From: Sinorhizobium fredii
GTDB lineage: Bacteria; Pseudomonadota; Alphaproteobacteria; Rhizobiales; Rhizobiaceae
Direction: 5' to 3'
Length of the DNA stretch: 64,000 nt
Assembly (NCBI RefSeq): GCF_002944405.1
Contig: NZ_CP024310.1
Location: 930,001 to 994,000, forward strand
Shown here: positions 56,649 through 64,000 of the stretch, in pieces
Numbering within the stretch: position 1 is the stretch's first letter
Layout: the number at the start of each line of letters is the position of its first letter
Made by a program: the position numbers and the translations under genes
Notes under the pieces: generated by a model
What the model was told of the DNA's origin: nothing
Database searches by the model: none
What the model saw: the letters and a program-made list of their open reading frames with translations, nothing else

Positions 56649-57581
56649 TTAGCCTTCCAGCTTTTGCAAGTGGCTCTCGAGGATCGGTCGCAGATGCTTG
56701 TGCTGCTGCGGCAGTTTCAGCGCCTCGCCGAGATGGGCGATCTCCTCGTCGCGGTCGAAGCCGGGTTCGTTGGTGGCGATCTCGAACAGCACACCGCCTG
56801 GGGTGCGGAAGTAGATCGCCCAGAAATAGTCGCGGTCGATCACCGGCGTCACATGGTAGCCGGTATCCATCAGCGCCTTGCGCACCTCCAACTGCTTTTC
56901 GCGATTGTCGACGGCAAAGGCGACGTGGTGCACCGAGCCGGCCCCTTGCGCGGCGCGGTTGATATTCGGCAATGTCTCGAGGTCGACAAGGCTTGCGCCA
57001 TTGCCGCCCGGCACGATCAGCCGCGTGACGCCATCCCTGCGGTCGAGCTCTTCATAGCCCATGAACTTCAGCAATTCCGCGGTCGCGCCCTCGTCGCGCA
57101 GCCGCATGGAAACCGAGTGGAAGCCGCGAATCGCGTGATCCTCGAAAATTCCGCTTTCGGTCCAGGGCGTGCGCGAGTCGTCCTCGACCTCGACCAGGGC
57201 AAAGCCGTCGCCGTCCGGCCCTGTGAAATTCAGGCGTTTTTCGCCGAAGGCCTCCTCAGCCTTGACGCCGGTGACGCCGAGTTGCGTCAGGCGCTCCTGC
57301 CAGAAACCGAGAGACCCCTTCGGCACGGAGAAGGCAGTCGTTCCGACCTCCCCCGTCCCTGCGCGCCCTCGCGGCATCTGCGGAAAGGGGAAATAGGTCA
57401 TCACCGTGCCGGGCGTTCCGGTTCTGTCGCCGTAATAGAGATGGTAGACGTCCGGCGAATCGAAGTTCACGGTCTTCTTGACGCGGCGCAGGCCAAGCGT
57501 GTTCGTGAAGAAGTGATTGTTGGCACGGGCATCGTCCGCCATTGACGTTACGTGATGCAGGCCTCTGATCTGGTCGAGCAT
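56649..57581 (-). CDS. Ring-cleaving dioxygenase, MhqO-like (VOC fold)
   Basis: 310 residues of paired VOC domains. Metal ligands: His in GLHHVTSMA, His in GSVHHVAFAV and Glu in GVLFEIATNEPGFD, matching extradiol dioxygenases that act on hydroquinone-type rings, the MhqO/LinE group. With the MhqD-like esterase downstream it forms a quinone-detoxification pair as in the Bacillus mhq regulon. Start ATG at 57581. It is divergent from the dctB-like gene, with about 230 nt between. Confidence 0.88.
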   Translation of the reverse strand: MLDQIRGLHHVTSMADDARANNHFFTNTLGLRRVKKTVNFDSPDVYHLYYGDRTGTPGTVMTYFPFPQMPRGRAGTGEVGTTAFSVPKGSLGFWQERLTQLGVTGVKAEEAFGEKRLNFTGPDGDGFALVEVEDDSRTPWTESGIFEDHAIRGFHSVSMRLRDEGATAELLKFMGYEELDRRDGVTRLIVPGGNGASLVDLETLPNINRAAQGAGSVHHVAFAVDNREKQLEVRKALMDTGYHVTPVIDRDYFWAIYFRTPGGVLFEIATNEPGFDRDEEIAHLGEALKLPQQHKHLRPILESHLQKLEG

Positions 57582-57680
57582 TTGTCGCTGCCTTTCTGCC
57601 CGTCTATCCTCGGGCTTGTCGATGCCGGATAGATGCGCTCTTCCGCTCGAGCGCGAAAGACCAGTGGCAACAAACGCATT

Positions 57681-57720
57681 GTCAACGTTGTGTTGACGTA
57701 CATCGATGTTCGTCTATACC
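57681..57720 (+). promoter_or_regulatory. Promoter with two dyads ahead of the dctB-like gene
   Basis: TTGACG (57693-57698) and TATACC (57715-57720) are 16 nt apart, a fair sigma-70 pair for the plus strand. GTCAAC/GTTGAC (57681-57697, 5 nt loop) and the palindrome ACATCGATGT (57700-57709) overlap it. The same gap must also serve the divergent mhqO-like gene. Confidence 0.4.
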
Positions 57721-57811
57721 GCACGGTATTCACCGCTTGCCACCGGTCGAGCACGCTCTTACGATCCGGAATACTGTCTGAAATCCGCGGGAGGAGGAGC
57801 CCGGGCATGCC

Positions 57812-59638
57812 GTGAAACATCGCTTCCTGCTCCTGCTCCTGCTCCTGCCGGTTGCCGTCGTGACGCTTGCCGTACAAGGCAATGTCGTTGCGACCCGGAG
57901 CTACATGCAGGAAGCCTCGGCGCAGGCGAATACGGCGCTGAGACTGGCGGTTGCCGCCCTCAGCGGCCATCTCAACCGCTATCAGGCTCTGCCCGCCTTG
58001 ATCGCCGATCACGATGACATCAAGGAACTGGTGACGCGCCCGCGGGATCGCCGGCTGCGCGAGTCCGTCAACGGTTATCTGAAAGAGATCAATGCGCTCC
58101 TGAAATCGTCCGACATCTACGTCATCACCCCCGACGGCGACACGATAGCCGCCAGCAATTACGACGGACCGGCAAGCTTCGTCGGCCAGAATTTCAGCTA
58201 CCGCCCCTATTTCCAGGATGCGCTCAGGGGGGAGCAGTCCCGCTTCTATGCGCTCGGGACGACATCGCTGAAGCGCGGCTATTACTTCGGCTCGCCGATA
58301 CGTATCGGCGAGGAGATCCGCGGCGTTATCGTCTTCAAGGTCGATATCGAGACCATCGAGGCCTCCTGGCAGGGCGGCGAGTACAGAATTTTCGTTTCCG
58401 ATCCAGAAGGCATCATCTTCATGAGCGGGGATCCGGAATGGCTTTACGCGAGTATCCTTCCCCTGACGCCGGATCGGCTTTCCCGGACGGAAGCTTCCAG
58501 GCGCTATGCCAATGCTATCCTTCACCCCCTGCCGGTCGCTCGTAGCGAGGTCGACGGTCATGCATTGATTAAAGTCTCGGGAGCAGACAGCGCCCGGGAG
58601 TATCTTGTCCTCTCGCACTACATGCCGGAAGCGGACTGGACGGTGAACGTACTGACCGACACGGCTTCGGTCAGGACCCAGGCGCTGACCACGGTCGCAG
58701 CCGCCATCCTGTTGCTCTGTCTTGCCGGGTTGGCGGTCGCGATCCTCATCCAACGGCGGGCGCGGCTGCGCGAGCGCATGCTGATGCAGGCGCAGGCGCA
58801 GGAGGAACTCGAGCGCCGGGTCGAGGAACGCACCGCCGATCTCGCTCGCGTCAACGAGCAGATCGAGGCCGAGATCGCCGAACGGCGGCTTACCGAGCAG
58901 CAATTGCGCCAGACGCAGGCGGACCTCGTCCAGGCGGGCAAGCTCGCCGGGCTCGGCCAGATGTCGGCCGCCCTTTCGCACGAGTTCAACCAGCCGCTTG
59001 CCGCCGCCAAGACCTATGCCGACAGCGCGGCGCTGCTGATCGAGAGGGGGAGGACGACGGAAGCGAGCGACAATGTCAGGCGCATCTCCGGGCTCATCGA
59101 CCGCATGGCGGCAATCAGCCGGCATCTGCGCAATTTCGCCCGTAAGCCGAATGAGAAGCTCGGCCCCGTTCCGCTCGAAGACGTGATACACGACACGATG
59201 GAGATCGTCGCGACACGCCTGAAGACGGCGCAGGCTGCAATCGACATCGACCTCGGCCCCGAAGCGCTGGTCGTCCGCGCCGGATCGGTGCGGCTGCAGC
59301 AGGTGCTCGTCAACGTGATCTCCAATGCGGCCGATGCGGTCGAAGGGCTTGATGACCGCACGATATCGCTGCGCGCCTGGCGCGAAGGCGACATGGCGGT
59401 GCTGACCATCCGCGATCGCGGGCCTGGCGTCGCCCCCGCCATCGCCGAGCGCATCTTCGATCCTTTCTATACGACCAAGGGTGTCGGCAAGGGTCTCGGC
59501 CTTGGCCTCTCCATTTCCTACAATATCGTCAAGGATTTCGGCGGCAGCCTGACTGTGTCGAACCATGGCGAGGGAGGAGCCGTGTTCCGTATCGTGCTTG
59601 CCGTCGTTCCCGAAGCCGAGAGGGAGGCGGCAGAATGA
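57812..59638 (+). CDS. DctB-like C4-dicarboxylate-type sensor histidine kinase
   Basis: 608 residues with a GTG at 57812 after GAGGAGG. TM1 is at about 2-20, a double-PDC periplasmic sensor runs to about 285 (containing SSDIYVITPDGDTIAASNYD and YRPYFQDAL), TM2 is at about 289-310, a coiled coil runs at about 320-375 (EERTADLARVNEQIEAEIAE), then the H box ALSHEFNQPLAAAKTYADSA, N box VNVISNAADAV, and G boxes DRGPGV and GLGLGLSI. The periplasmic domain resembles DctB, which senses succinate. Overlaps the regulator by four bases. dctA is not adjacent, so it is a paralogue or a relocated system. Confidence 0.85.
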   Translation: MKHRFLLLLLLLPVAVVTLAVQGNVVATRSYMQEASAQANTALRLAVAALSGHLNRYQALPALIADHDDIKELVTRPRDRRLRESVNGYLKEINALLKSSDIYVITPDGDTIAASNYDGPASFVGQNFSYRPYFQDALRGEQSRFYALGTTSLKRGYYFGSPIRIGEEIRGVIVFKVDIETIEASWQGGEYRIFVSDPEGIIFMSGDPEWLYASILPLTPDRLSRTEASRRYANAILHPLPVARSEVDGHALIKVSGADSAREYLVLSHYMPEADWTVNVLTDTASVRTQALTTVAAAILLLCLAGLAVAILIQRRARLRERMLMQAQAQEELERRVEERTADLARVNEQIEAEIAERRLTEQQLRQTQADLVQAGKLAGLGQMSAALSHEFNQPLAAAKTYADSAALLIERGRTTEASDNVRRISGLIDRMAAISRHLRNFARKPNEKLGPVPLEDVIHDTMEIVATRLKTAQAAIDIDLGPEALVVRAGSVRLQQVLVNVISNAADAVEGLDDRTISLRAWREGDMAVLTIRDRGPGVAPAIAERIFDPFYTTKGVGKGLGLGLSISYNIVKDFGGSLTVSNHGEGGAVFRIVLAVVPEAEREAAE

Positions 59639-60978
59639 GCGAAAGCCGCGTGCTGCTCGTCGACGACGAAGAGGAGTTGCGCCGTTCGAGCGCGCAGGCG
59701 CTGGAACTCGCGGGCTTCCGGGTCGATACCTTTGCCGGCGCCGAGCGAGCGCTCGAGTTCATCAGCTTCAGTTTTCCGGGCGTCGTCATCAGCGATATCC
59801 GCATGCCGGGAATGGACGGCATGACATTCCTGCAGCGCATCCGCGAGATCGATCCGGAAGTGCCGGTGATCCTGGTCACCGGCCATGGCGACGTGCAACT
59901 GGCGGTCCGGGCGATGCGGGAGGGAGCCTATGACTTCGTCGAGAAGCCATTCACGGCGCAGACACTTGCAGGCACGATCCGCCGGGCGCTTGATTGGCGC
60001 GGCCTGGTGCTCGAGAACCGGCGCTTGCGGGCCGTCGCTGGCAAGCGCGACGATATCGAACAGCGCCTGCCCGGGCGAAGCCAGGGCATGGTCGACCTGC
60101 GCTACCGGGTGCGCGCCATCGGCGCGTCGGACGCCGATACGTTGATCATCGGCGAGACCGGCGTCGGCAAGGAGGTGGTGGCCCGGGCGCTGCATGATCT
60201 GAGCAGCCGGGCCAACAGCCCCTTCATCGCCATCAATTGCGCCGCCCTGCCGCAAAACCTGATCGAAAGCGAGCTCTTCGGCCACGAGCCGGGGGCATTC
60301 CCCGGGGCGCTCAGGCCGCGTTACGGCAAGTTCGAGCACGGGCGCGGCGGCACGATCCTGCTCGACGAAATCGGCTCCATGCCGTTCGATCTGCAGGCGA
60401 AATTCCTGCGCGTACTGCAGGAAAGGGTGATAACCCGGCTGGGCTCCAACGAGACAGTGCCGCTCGACGTGCGCTTCATTGCCACCAGCAAGCTGGAGCT
60501 CGAGCCGGAGGTCGCCGCCGGGCGCTTCCGCGCCGACCTGCTCTATCGGCTGAACGTCGCGACCTTGCGCGTCCCGCCGCTTGCGGAACGCCGCTCCGAT
60601 ATTCCGCTGCTTTTCATGCAGCTCGTCCGGGAATCGGCCGCCCGCTACGGCCGCGACGACATCGAGATCTCGCCCTCGCTCGCCTCAGAAATGGCAGCGC
60701 GGGACTGGCCGGGAAATGTCCGCGAACTGCGTAATGCCGCCGAACGGCTGGCGCTGGGCCTCGAAACGGACCGCGACGAAGCAGCCTCGCCCGCCAACGG
60801 GTCTCGCCTTGCCGACCGGGTCGCCGCCTTCGAAAAGAGCGTCATCGCCAGCGCCCTCGCAGCACACGGCGGCGCGCTGAAGCCGGTCTATGAATCGCTC
60901 GGCATCTCGCGCAAGACGCTCTACGAGAAAATGCAGAAGCTCGGCCTCGACAAGCGGGCCCTGACGGACGAGCCGTAG
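59635..60978 (+). CDS. DctD-like sigma-54-dependent response regulator with a GAFPGA loop
   Basis: 447 residues. Receiver (VLLVDDEEEL; Asp in VVISDIRMPGMDG; Lys in DFVEKPF), then an AAA+ domain with Walker A GETGVGKEVVA, the loop GHEPGAFPGALRPR, Walker B GGTILLDEIGSM, arginine finger RFRADLLYRLN, and a Fis-type helix-turn-helix (LGISRKTLYEKMQKLGL). The loop that touches sigma-54 normally reads GAFTGA; here the Thr is Pro. Activation of sigma-54 promoters is therefore uncertain. The target gene is not visible nearby. Confidence 0.85.
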   Translation: MSESRVLLVDDEEELRRSSAQALELAGFRVDTFAGAERALEFISFSFPGVVISDIRMPGMDGMTFLQRIREIDPEVPVILVTGHGDVQLAVRAMREGAYDFVEKPFTAQTLAGTIRRALDWRGLVLENRRLRAVAGKRDDIEQRLPGRSQGMVDLRYRVRAIGASDADTLIIGETGVGKEVVARALHDLSSRANSPFIAINCAALPQNLIESELFGHEPGAFPGALRPRYGKFEHGRGGTILLDEIGSMPFDLQAKFLRVLQERVITRLGSNETVPLDVRFIATSKLELEPEVAAGRFRADLLYRLNVATLRVPPLAERRSDIPLLFMQLVRESAARYGRDDIEISPSLASEMAARDWPGNVRELRNAAERLALGLETDRDEAASPANGSRLADRVAAFEKSVIASALAAHGGALKPVYESLGISRKTLYEKMQKLGLDKRALTDEP

Positions 60979-60990
60979 ACGCGAAGCCTT

Positions 60991-61091
60991 ACAGCGCCGC
61001 GCGTCATATCAGACGCGCAGGTCGCTGTAGCACTTTGAATTGCTGCATGTCTTTTGTCCTCAAATCGAGATCGATCCAAGGAGACATGCAG
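60991..61091. repeat. Rhizobial intergenic mosaic-type repeat with nested palindromes
   Basis: Two palindromic units. The first pairs ACAGCG (60991-60996) with CGCTGT (61023-61028), enclosing GCGCGTC (60999-61005) and GACGCGC (61012-61018). The second pairs CTGCATGTC (61043-61051) with GACATGCAG (61083-61091). The stretch TAGCACTTTGAATTGCTGCA between them is common in rhizobial intergenic repeats. It lies between convergent genes and may also act as terminator. Confidence 0.65.
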
Positions 61092-61118
61092 TAGGCGCGT
61101 GCTCCGCTCCATCTCGTC

Positions 61119-63428
61119 TCACGCTGTTGCCTTGCCAAGCGCGGTAGAGGGATCCACGGCGGCGCTGCTTTGCGGGGAGGCAGGCAATTGGTAGATGACT
61201 GCCGTCCCTTCCGTCTTGTCGAGATACTGCATGAGAGCGGTGACGAGGTGGTAGAAGATCGAGGCCGGAACTTCGTTAGCGACGACCCTTCCCTTCTCGT
61301 CGATGCGGTCGATCCACATTCCGAGGGGGGCGGGGTCGATATGCCAGCGGAACAGGTGGCCGACGCGCGCCTCGATCTCCGGCTTGAGGTCCGGTCCGCC
61401 GGTTCCTTCAAGCGCGATCGCGGCCTTTATAGCCTCGGCCTGCGGCCAACTGCGCGAGATGACGTCGAGCGGCAGGCCGGATCGCGAGACGGCGCCATAG
61501 GCCAGCCCGGTCGAGCGGTTGAGGCCGTTGGCGATTGCGGATGCATAGAGTTTCCGGGCAAAGGGGATCAAATCCGTCTGCCTGCTCTTGGAGACGAAAT
61601 CGACCAGAAGAGATGCCCATTCGAAGTGATGGCCGGGCTCGGTCCACTGGCCCTGCTCGCCGGCGGCCGGCCGCCAGGAATCGTCGAAATATTCTCCGAG
61701 CGTCCAGCTTTCGACATCGAAGAAGTGACTGCGGAACAGATCGATGATGCGGGCAGCGCGCCGAAGGTAGCTGCGCTCGCCGGTCGCCGCGTGCCAGGCG
61801 AGAAGGGCTTCGAGCAGGTGCATGTGCGGGTTCGTGCGGCGCAGCTCGGTGCCGTCGGAGGTTTCCAGGAATCCAGTCAGCCGTTCGTCCTCCAGATGGG
61901 CGTCAAGGAAGGCGAAGGTCTCCTGGCCAAGGCGCAGCGCTTCCGGGTGTCCGGCCTGGTGGGCATGAGCAAGCGCCAGGAGCACGCAGGCATGATCATA
62001 GGTGTCTTCGCAGCCATCGGCGATGGCGCCGTCTTCCTGGAGCACCCTTGCCCAGCCGCCCCGCTTCGTGCGGCCTTTCTCCATGAATGCGATGCCGTGC
62101 GCGATCAGCCGGTCGGCATCGCCGTCCCAACCGCGCAGCTTTGCCACGGAAAAGGCGTAGACCTGACGGGCCATGGTGCGCATGCGCTTCGGCTTGATCA
62201 GCGGCGCGCCATCGAAGCTCAGCGCTTCGTGAAATCCGCCATTCCGCTCGTCGACGCCCGCCGTCGACCACAGCGGCAGGGTCTCTTCGAACAGCCAATG
62301 GGCGACCCGCTGCCGCCAGGCCCCTGGCAGCAACACGCGGTCGTGCGCCGGCGTGAACTTGGTCTCCAGCCGCCCGCTCTTCTCCAGCTGTTCGACGATG
62401 CGTTTGACCTCCTGGCTCTTAGCCACCGGCGCTACGAAGGTCGCGTCGGCCGTCGCCACGATCGCGATATCCTTCAGCCCGATAACCGAGAGCAGGCGGC
62501 CCTGGCTGCGCAGGTAGGAGTGCTCGCAGTCGATGGCGACGACGTCGCCGATCGCAACATTGCCGGTCGCATCGGTCGCGCTGACGTCAAGCAGCGACTG
62601 CCAGGAGCCGAGGTCGCTCCAGCGGAAGCTTGCCGGCACCATGGCGATGTCGCCGGCATGCTCCATGATCGCGTAGTCGATCGACACCGAAGGAATTGCC
62701 GAATAAAGCCCCTGCGGCAGATACGCGCCCGACACCTCGCTCACTGCCGCAGCATGGGCGCGCTCCGCCTTCTCCCAAATCTCCGGCTGAAGCATGCGGA
62801 ATGCCGCGCGCATGGCGCTCGCGCGAAACAGGAAGATGCCTGCGTTCCAGAAAAAGGTGCCGGCCGCGACATAGGCCTTTGCCGTTTCCAGGTCGGGCTT
62901 TTCGACGAAGCGCGCGACATCGCGGACATCGCCCTCCCCAGTCGCCTCGATGTAGCCGTAGCCGGTCTCCGGCTGGCTTGGCGGGATCCCGAAGATGACA
63001 AGCCTGCCCGCATCGGCAGCCGGCATTCCTCTTTCTACCGTTTTCCAGAATTGCTCCTCAGTTGAAATTTCGTGGTCCGAAGGCACGACCAGCACCAGCC
63101 CGTCACCGTGGGCAGCGATCGTCTCGAGCGCGGCCACCGCCACCGCGGCCGCCGTGTTGCGGGCGACGGGCTCGAAGACGGCGCGACCGCCCGCAAGATC
63201 GATGCCGGCCATGTCGGCGCGCACTCGCTCGGCATGGCGTTCGGAGGCGATCAGATGGATCGGCGTATCGCCCGCTGGGCGAGCTTTGAGCCGCCGGATG
63301 GTGCCGAGCAGCATCGAGCCATGGCCGGAAAGGTCATGGAATTGCTTGGGATTGTCCTCGCGCGATAGTGGCCAAAGCCGCGAGCCGACGCCGCCGCTCA
63401 TCACGAAGCAGGAGATCCGTTCCGCCAT
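61119..63428 (-). CDS. GDP-mannose pyrophosphorylase fused to an AGE-family sugar epimerase/isomerase
   Basis: About 769 residues from the ATG at 63428 (MAERISCFVM). Residues 1 to about 355 form a mannose-1-phosphate guanylyltransferase: FVMSGGVGSRLWPLSREDNP (nucleotide-binding loop), VVPSDHEI, FVEKPD and FFWNAGIFLF. From about 380 a second domain of about 385 residues is an (alpha/alpha)6 barrel of the AGE/mannose-isomerase group (RQVYAFSVAKLRGW, TYDHACVLLALA, NPHMHLLEALLAW, GHHFEWASLL), with the His residues expected in the active site. Standard bifunctional enzymes carry a cupin isomerase instead. The phosphomannomutase gene is 58 nt upstream, so the pair should make GDP-mannose from a fructose- or mannose-phosphate for polysaccharide synthesis. 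Confidence 0.88.
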   Translation of the reverse strand: MAERISCFVMSGGVGSRLWPLSREDNPKQFHDLSGHGSMLLGTIRRLKARPAGDTPIHLIASERHAERVRADMAGIDLAGGRAVFEPVARNTAAAVAVAALETIAAHGDGLVLVVPSDHEISTEEQFWKTVERGMPAADAGRLVIFGIPPSQPETGYGYIEATGEGDVRDVARFVEKPDLETAKAYVAAGTFFWNAGIFLFRASAMRAAFRMLQPEIWEKAERAHAAAVSEVSGAYLPQGLYSAIPSVSIDYAIMEHAGDIAMVPASFRWSDLGSWQSLLDVSATDATGNVAIGDVVAIDCEHSYLRSQGRLLSVIGLKDIAIVATADATFVAPVAKSQEVKRIVEQLEKSGRLETKFTPAHDRVLLPGAWRQRVAHWLFEETLPLWSTAGVDERNGGFHEALSFDGAPLIKPKRMRTMARQVYAFSVAKLRGWDGDADRLIAHGIAFMEKGRTKRGGWARVLQEDGAIADGCEDTYDHACVLLALAHAHQAGHPEALRLGQETFAFLDAHLEDERLTGFLETSDGTELRRTNPHMHLLEALLAWHAATGERSYLRRAARIIDLFRSHFFDVESWTLGEYFDDSWRPAAGEQGQWTEPGHHFEWASLLVDFVSKSRQTDLIPFARKLYASAIANGLNRSTGLAYGAVSRSGLPLDVISRSWPQAEAIKAAIALEGTGGPDLKPEIEARVGHLFRWHIDPAPLGMWIDRIDEKGRVVANEVPASIFYHLVTALMQYLDKTEGTAVIYQLPASPQSSAAVDPSTALGKATA

Positions 63429-63486
63429 TCTCTCGTCCCCTTCCCTTGCCCGCCAGCCGGGCGGAATGCCGCACACGTCTTGCCGC

Positions 63487-64000
63487 TCAGAACGTCTGGT
63501 TATAGGGGCCGACCTCCGCATGCTCCCTGAGAACACGGTCGACCGCCGCGAACATGGCCCGCTGCTGTGCTTCCGACACCGGGCTTTCCACCACGACGAC
63601 AAGCTCCGGCTTGTTGGAGGAGGCCCTCACCAGACCCCAAGTGCCGTCCTCGATCACCACACGAACGCCGTTCACGGTGACCAGGTCGGCGATCCTCTGA
63701 CCGGCAATCGGCAGACCGTCGCGCTGCATGGTCCTGAAGCGCTCCAGCACGCGCTCGACGACTGCGTATTTCACCTCGTCGCCGCAATGCGGCGACATCG
63801 TCGGCGATCCCCACGTCACGGGAAGAGCGCGATAGAGCTCGGCCATGCTGCTGTCGGGATTGCGGTCGAGCATTTCGCAGACAACGATCGCGGTGATCAG
63901 CCCGTCGTCATAGCCGCGCCCGAGAGGCGGGTTGAAGAAGAAGTGACCTGATTTTTCGAAACCCGCGATGGCGCCGAGTTCGGCGACCCTGCGCTTGATG
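63487..64000 (-). CDS. manB: Phosphomannomutase/phosphoglucomutase, C-terminal part
   Basis: Only the last 171 or so codons are present; the gene runs off the right edge. The segment GFEKSGHFFFNPPLGRGYDDGL is typical of the alpha-D-phosphohexomutase third domain (sugar specificity loop EKSGH), and GLVRASSNKPELVVVVES is the phosphate-binding loop of domain four (RASSNKPEL). It interconverts mannose-6-phosphate and mannose-1-phosphate, the substrate of the guanylyltransferase encoded 58 nt downstream in the same operon. Confidence 0.88.
   Translation of the reverse strand, partial: IKRRVAELGAIAGFEKSGHFFFNPPLGRGYDDGLITAIVVCEMLDRNPDSSMAELYRALPVTWGSPTMSPHCGDEVKYAVVERVLERFRTMQRDGLPIAGQRIADLVTVNGVRVVIEDGTWGLVRASSNKPELVVVVESPVSEAQQRAMFAAVDRVLREHAEVGPYNQTF

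Noticed and set aside
57548..59566. Long open frame (672 codons) on the minus strand opposite the dctB-like gene
   Set aside because: It mirrors the GC-rich third-position pattern of the real kinase gene, has no domain and overlaps the mhqO start. The plus-strand frame has all kinase motifs.
61170..63065. Open frame of 631 codons on the plus strand inside the pyrophosphorylase gene
   Set aside because: Antisense shadow of a clearly conserved two-domain enzyme; composition is Arg/Gly/Asp-biased with no motifs.

Overview
The window looks like part of a rhizobial genome, most like Sinorhizobium/Ensifer. Base composition is high-GC, and gene content is typical of Rhizobiaceae: a BcsN-type cellulose gene, a GcrA-like mini-protein, an ISNCY-type insertion sequence, and an intergenic mosaic repeat of the kind scattered through rhizobial genomes. 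There are no rRNA, tRNA, replication or ribosomal genes. It is dominated by catabolic, transport, envelope and regulatory genes, which suits an accessory replicon or a flexible chromosomal region (inference).

Left part (1-18.7 kb): the 5' part of a cellulose synthase (bcsA) and bcsN; a FAD/Rieske oxidoreductase next to a thioredoxin-reductase-like flavoprotein; an SDR-DoxX fusion with a DUF2269 membrane protein; a membrane adenylate cyclase (HAMP-PAS-cyclase); an orphan LivJ-type binding protein; a GFA/VOC pair behind a 15-bp perfect hairpin; a cupin divergent from a LysR regulator; a CPA-type antiporter; several small proteins, including a miniature GcrA relative; and a BrkB/YihY membrane protein.

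Middle (18.7-34 kb): a secreted endostatin/lectin-like protein, then an eight-gene minus-strand unit, uxaC - TRAP dctP/Q/M - gntR - kduI - kduD - kdgF. It encodes uptake and catabolism of (unsaturated) uronates from pectin-type polymers. A Gfo/Idh/MocA dehydrogenase is divergent from it, and an inverted repeat lies in the shared promoter region. Two hairpins sit between dctP and dctQ. Next come alr-dadA with a divergent Lrp-type regulator (D/L-alanine catabolism), an ISNCY element whose transposase carries two compensating deletions, and an LhgO-like oxidase whose last codons come from an IS-end-like repeat.

Right-centre (34-49.8 kb): a Kup potassium transporter, a GGDEF cyclase with an I-site, small orphan proteins (two are paralogues), a two-repeat HARP-like protein next to a UvrD-family helicase, a serine hydrolase, a HAD phosphatase, a PPP phosphatase, an EptA phosphoethanolamine transferase divergent from an OmpR/histidine kinase pair, and an HPP-CBS membrane protein.

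Right part (49.8-64 kb): a cecR-ybhG-ybhF-ybhS-ybhR efflux operon, a 5'-truncated VapC remnant, an mhqO/mhqD-like quinone-response pair, a DctB/DctD-like two-component system without dctA (its sigma-54 contact loop reads GAFPGA), and a mannose-activation operon. In that operon a phosphomannomutase (partial) is followed by an unusual GDP-mannose pyrophosphorylase fused to an AGE-type sugar epimerase/isomerase domain.
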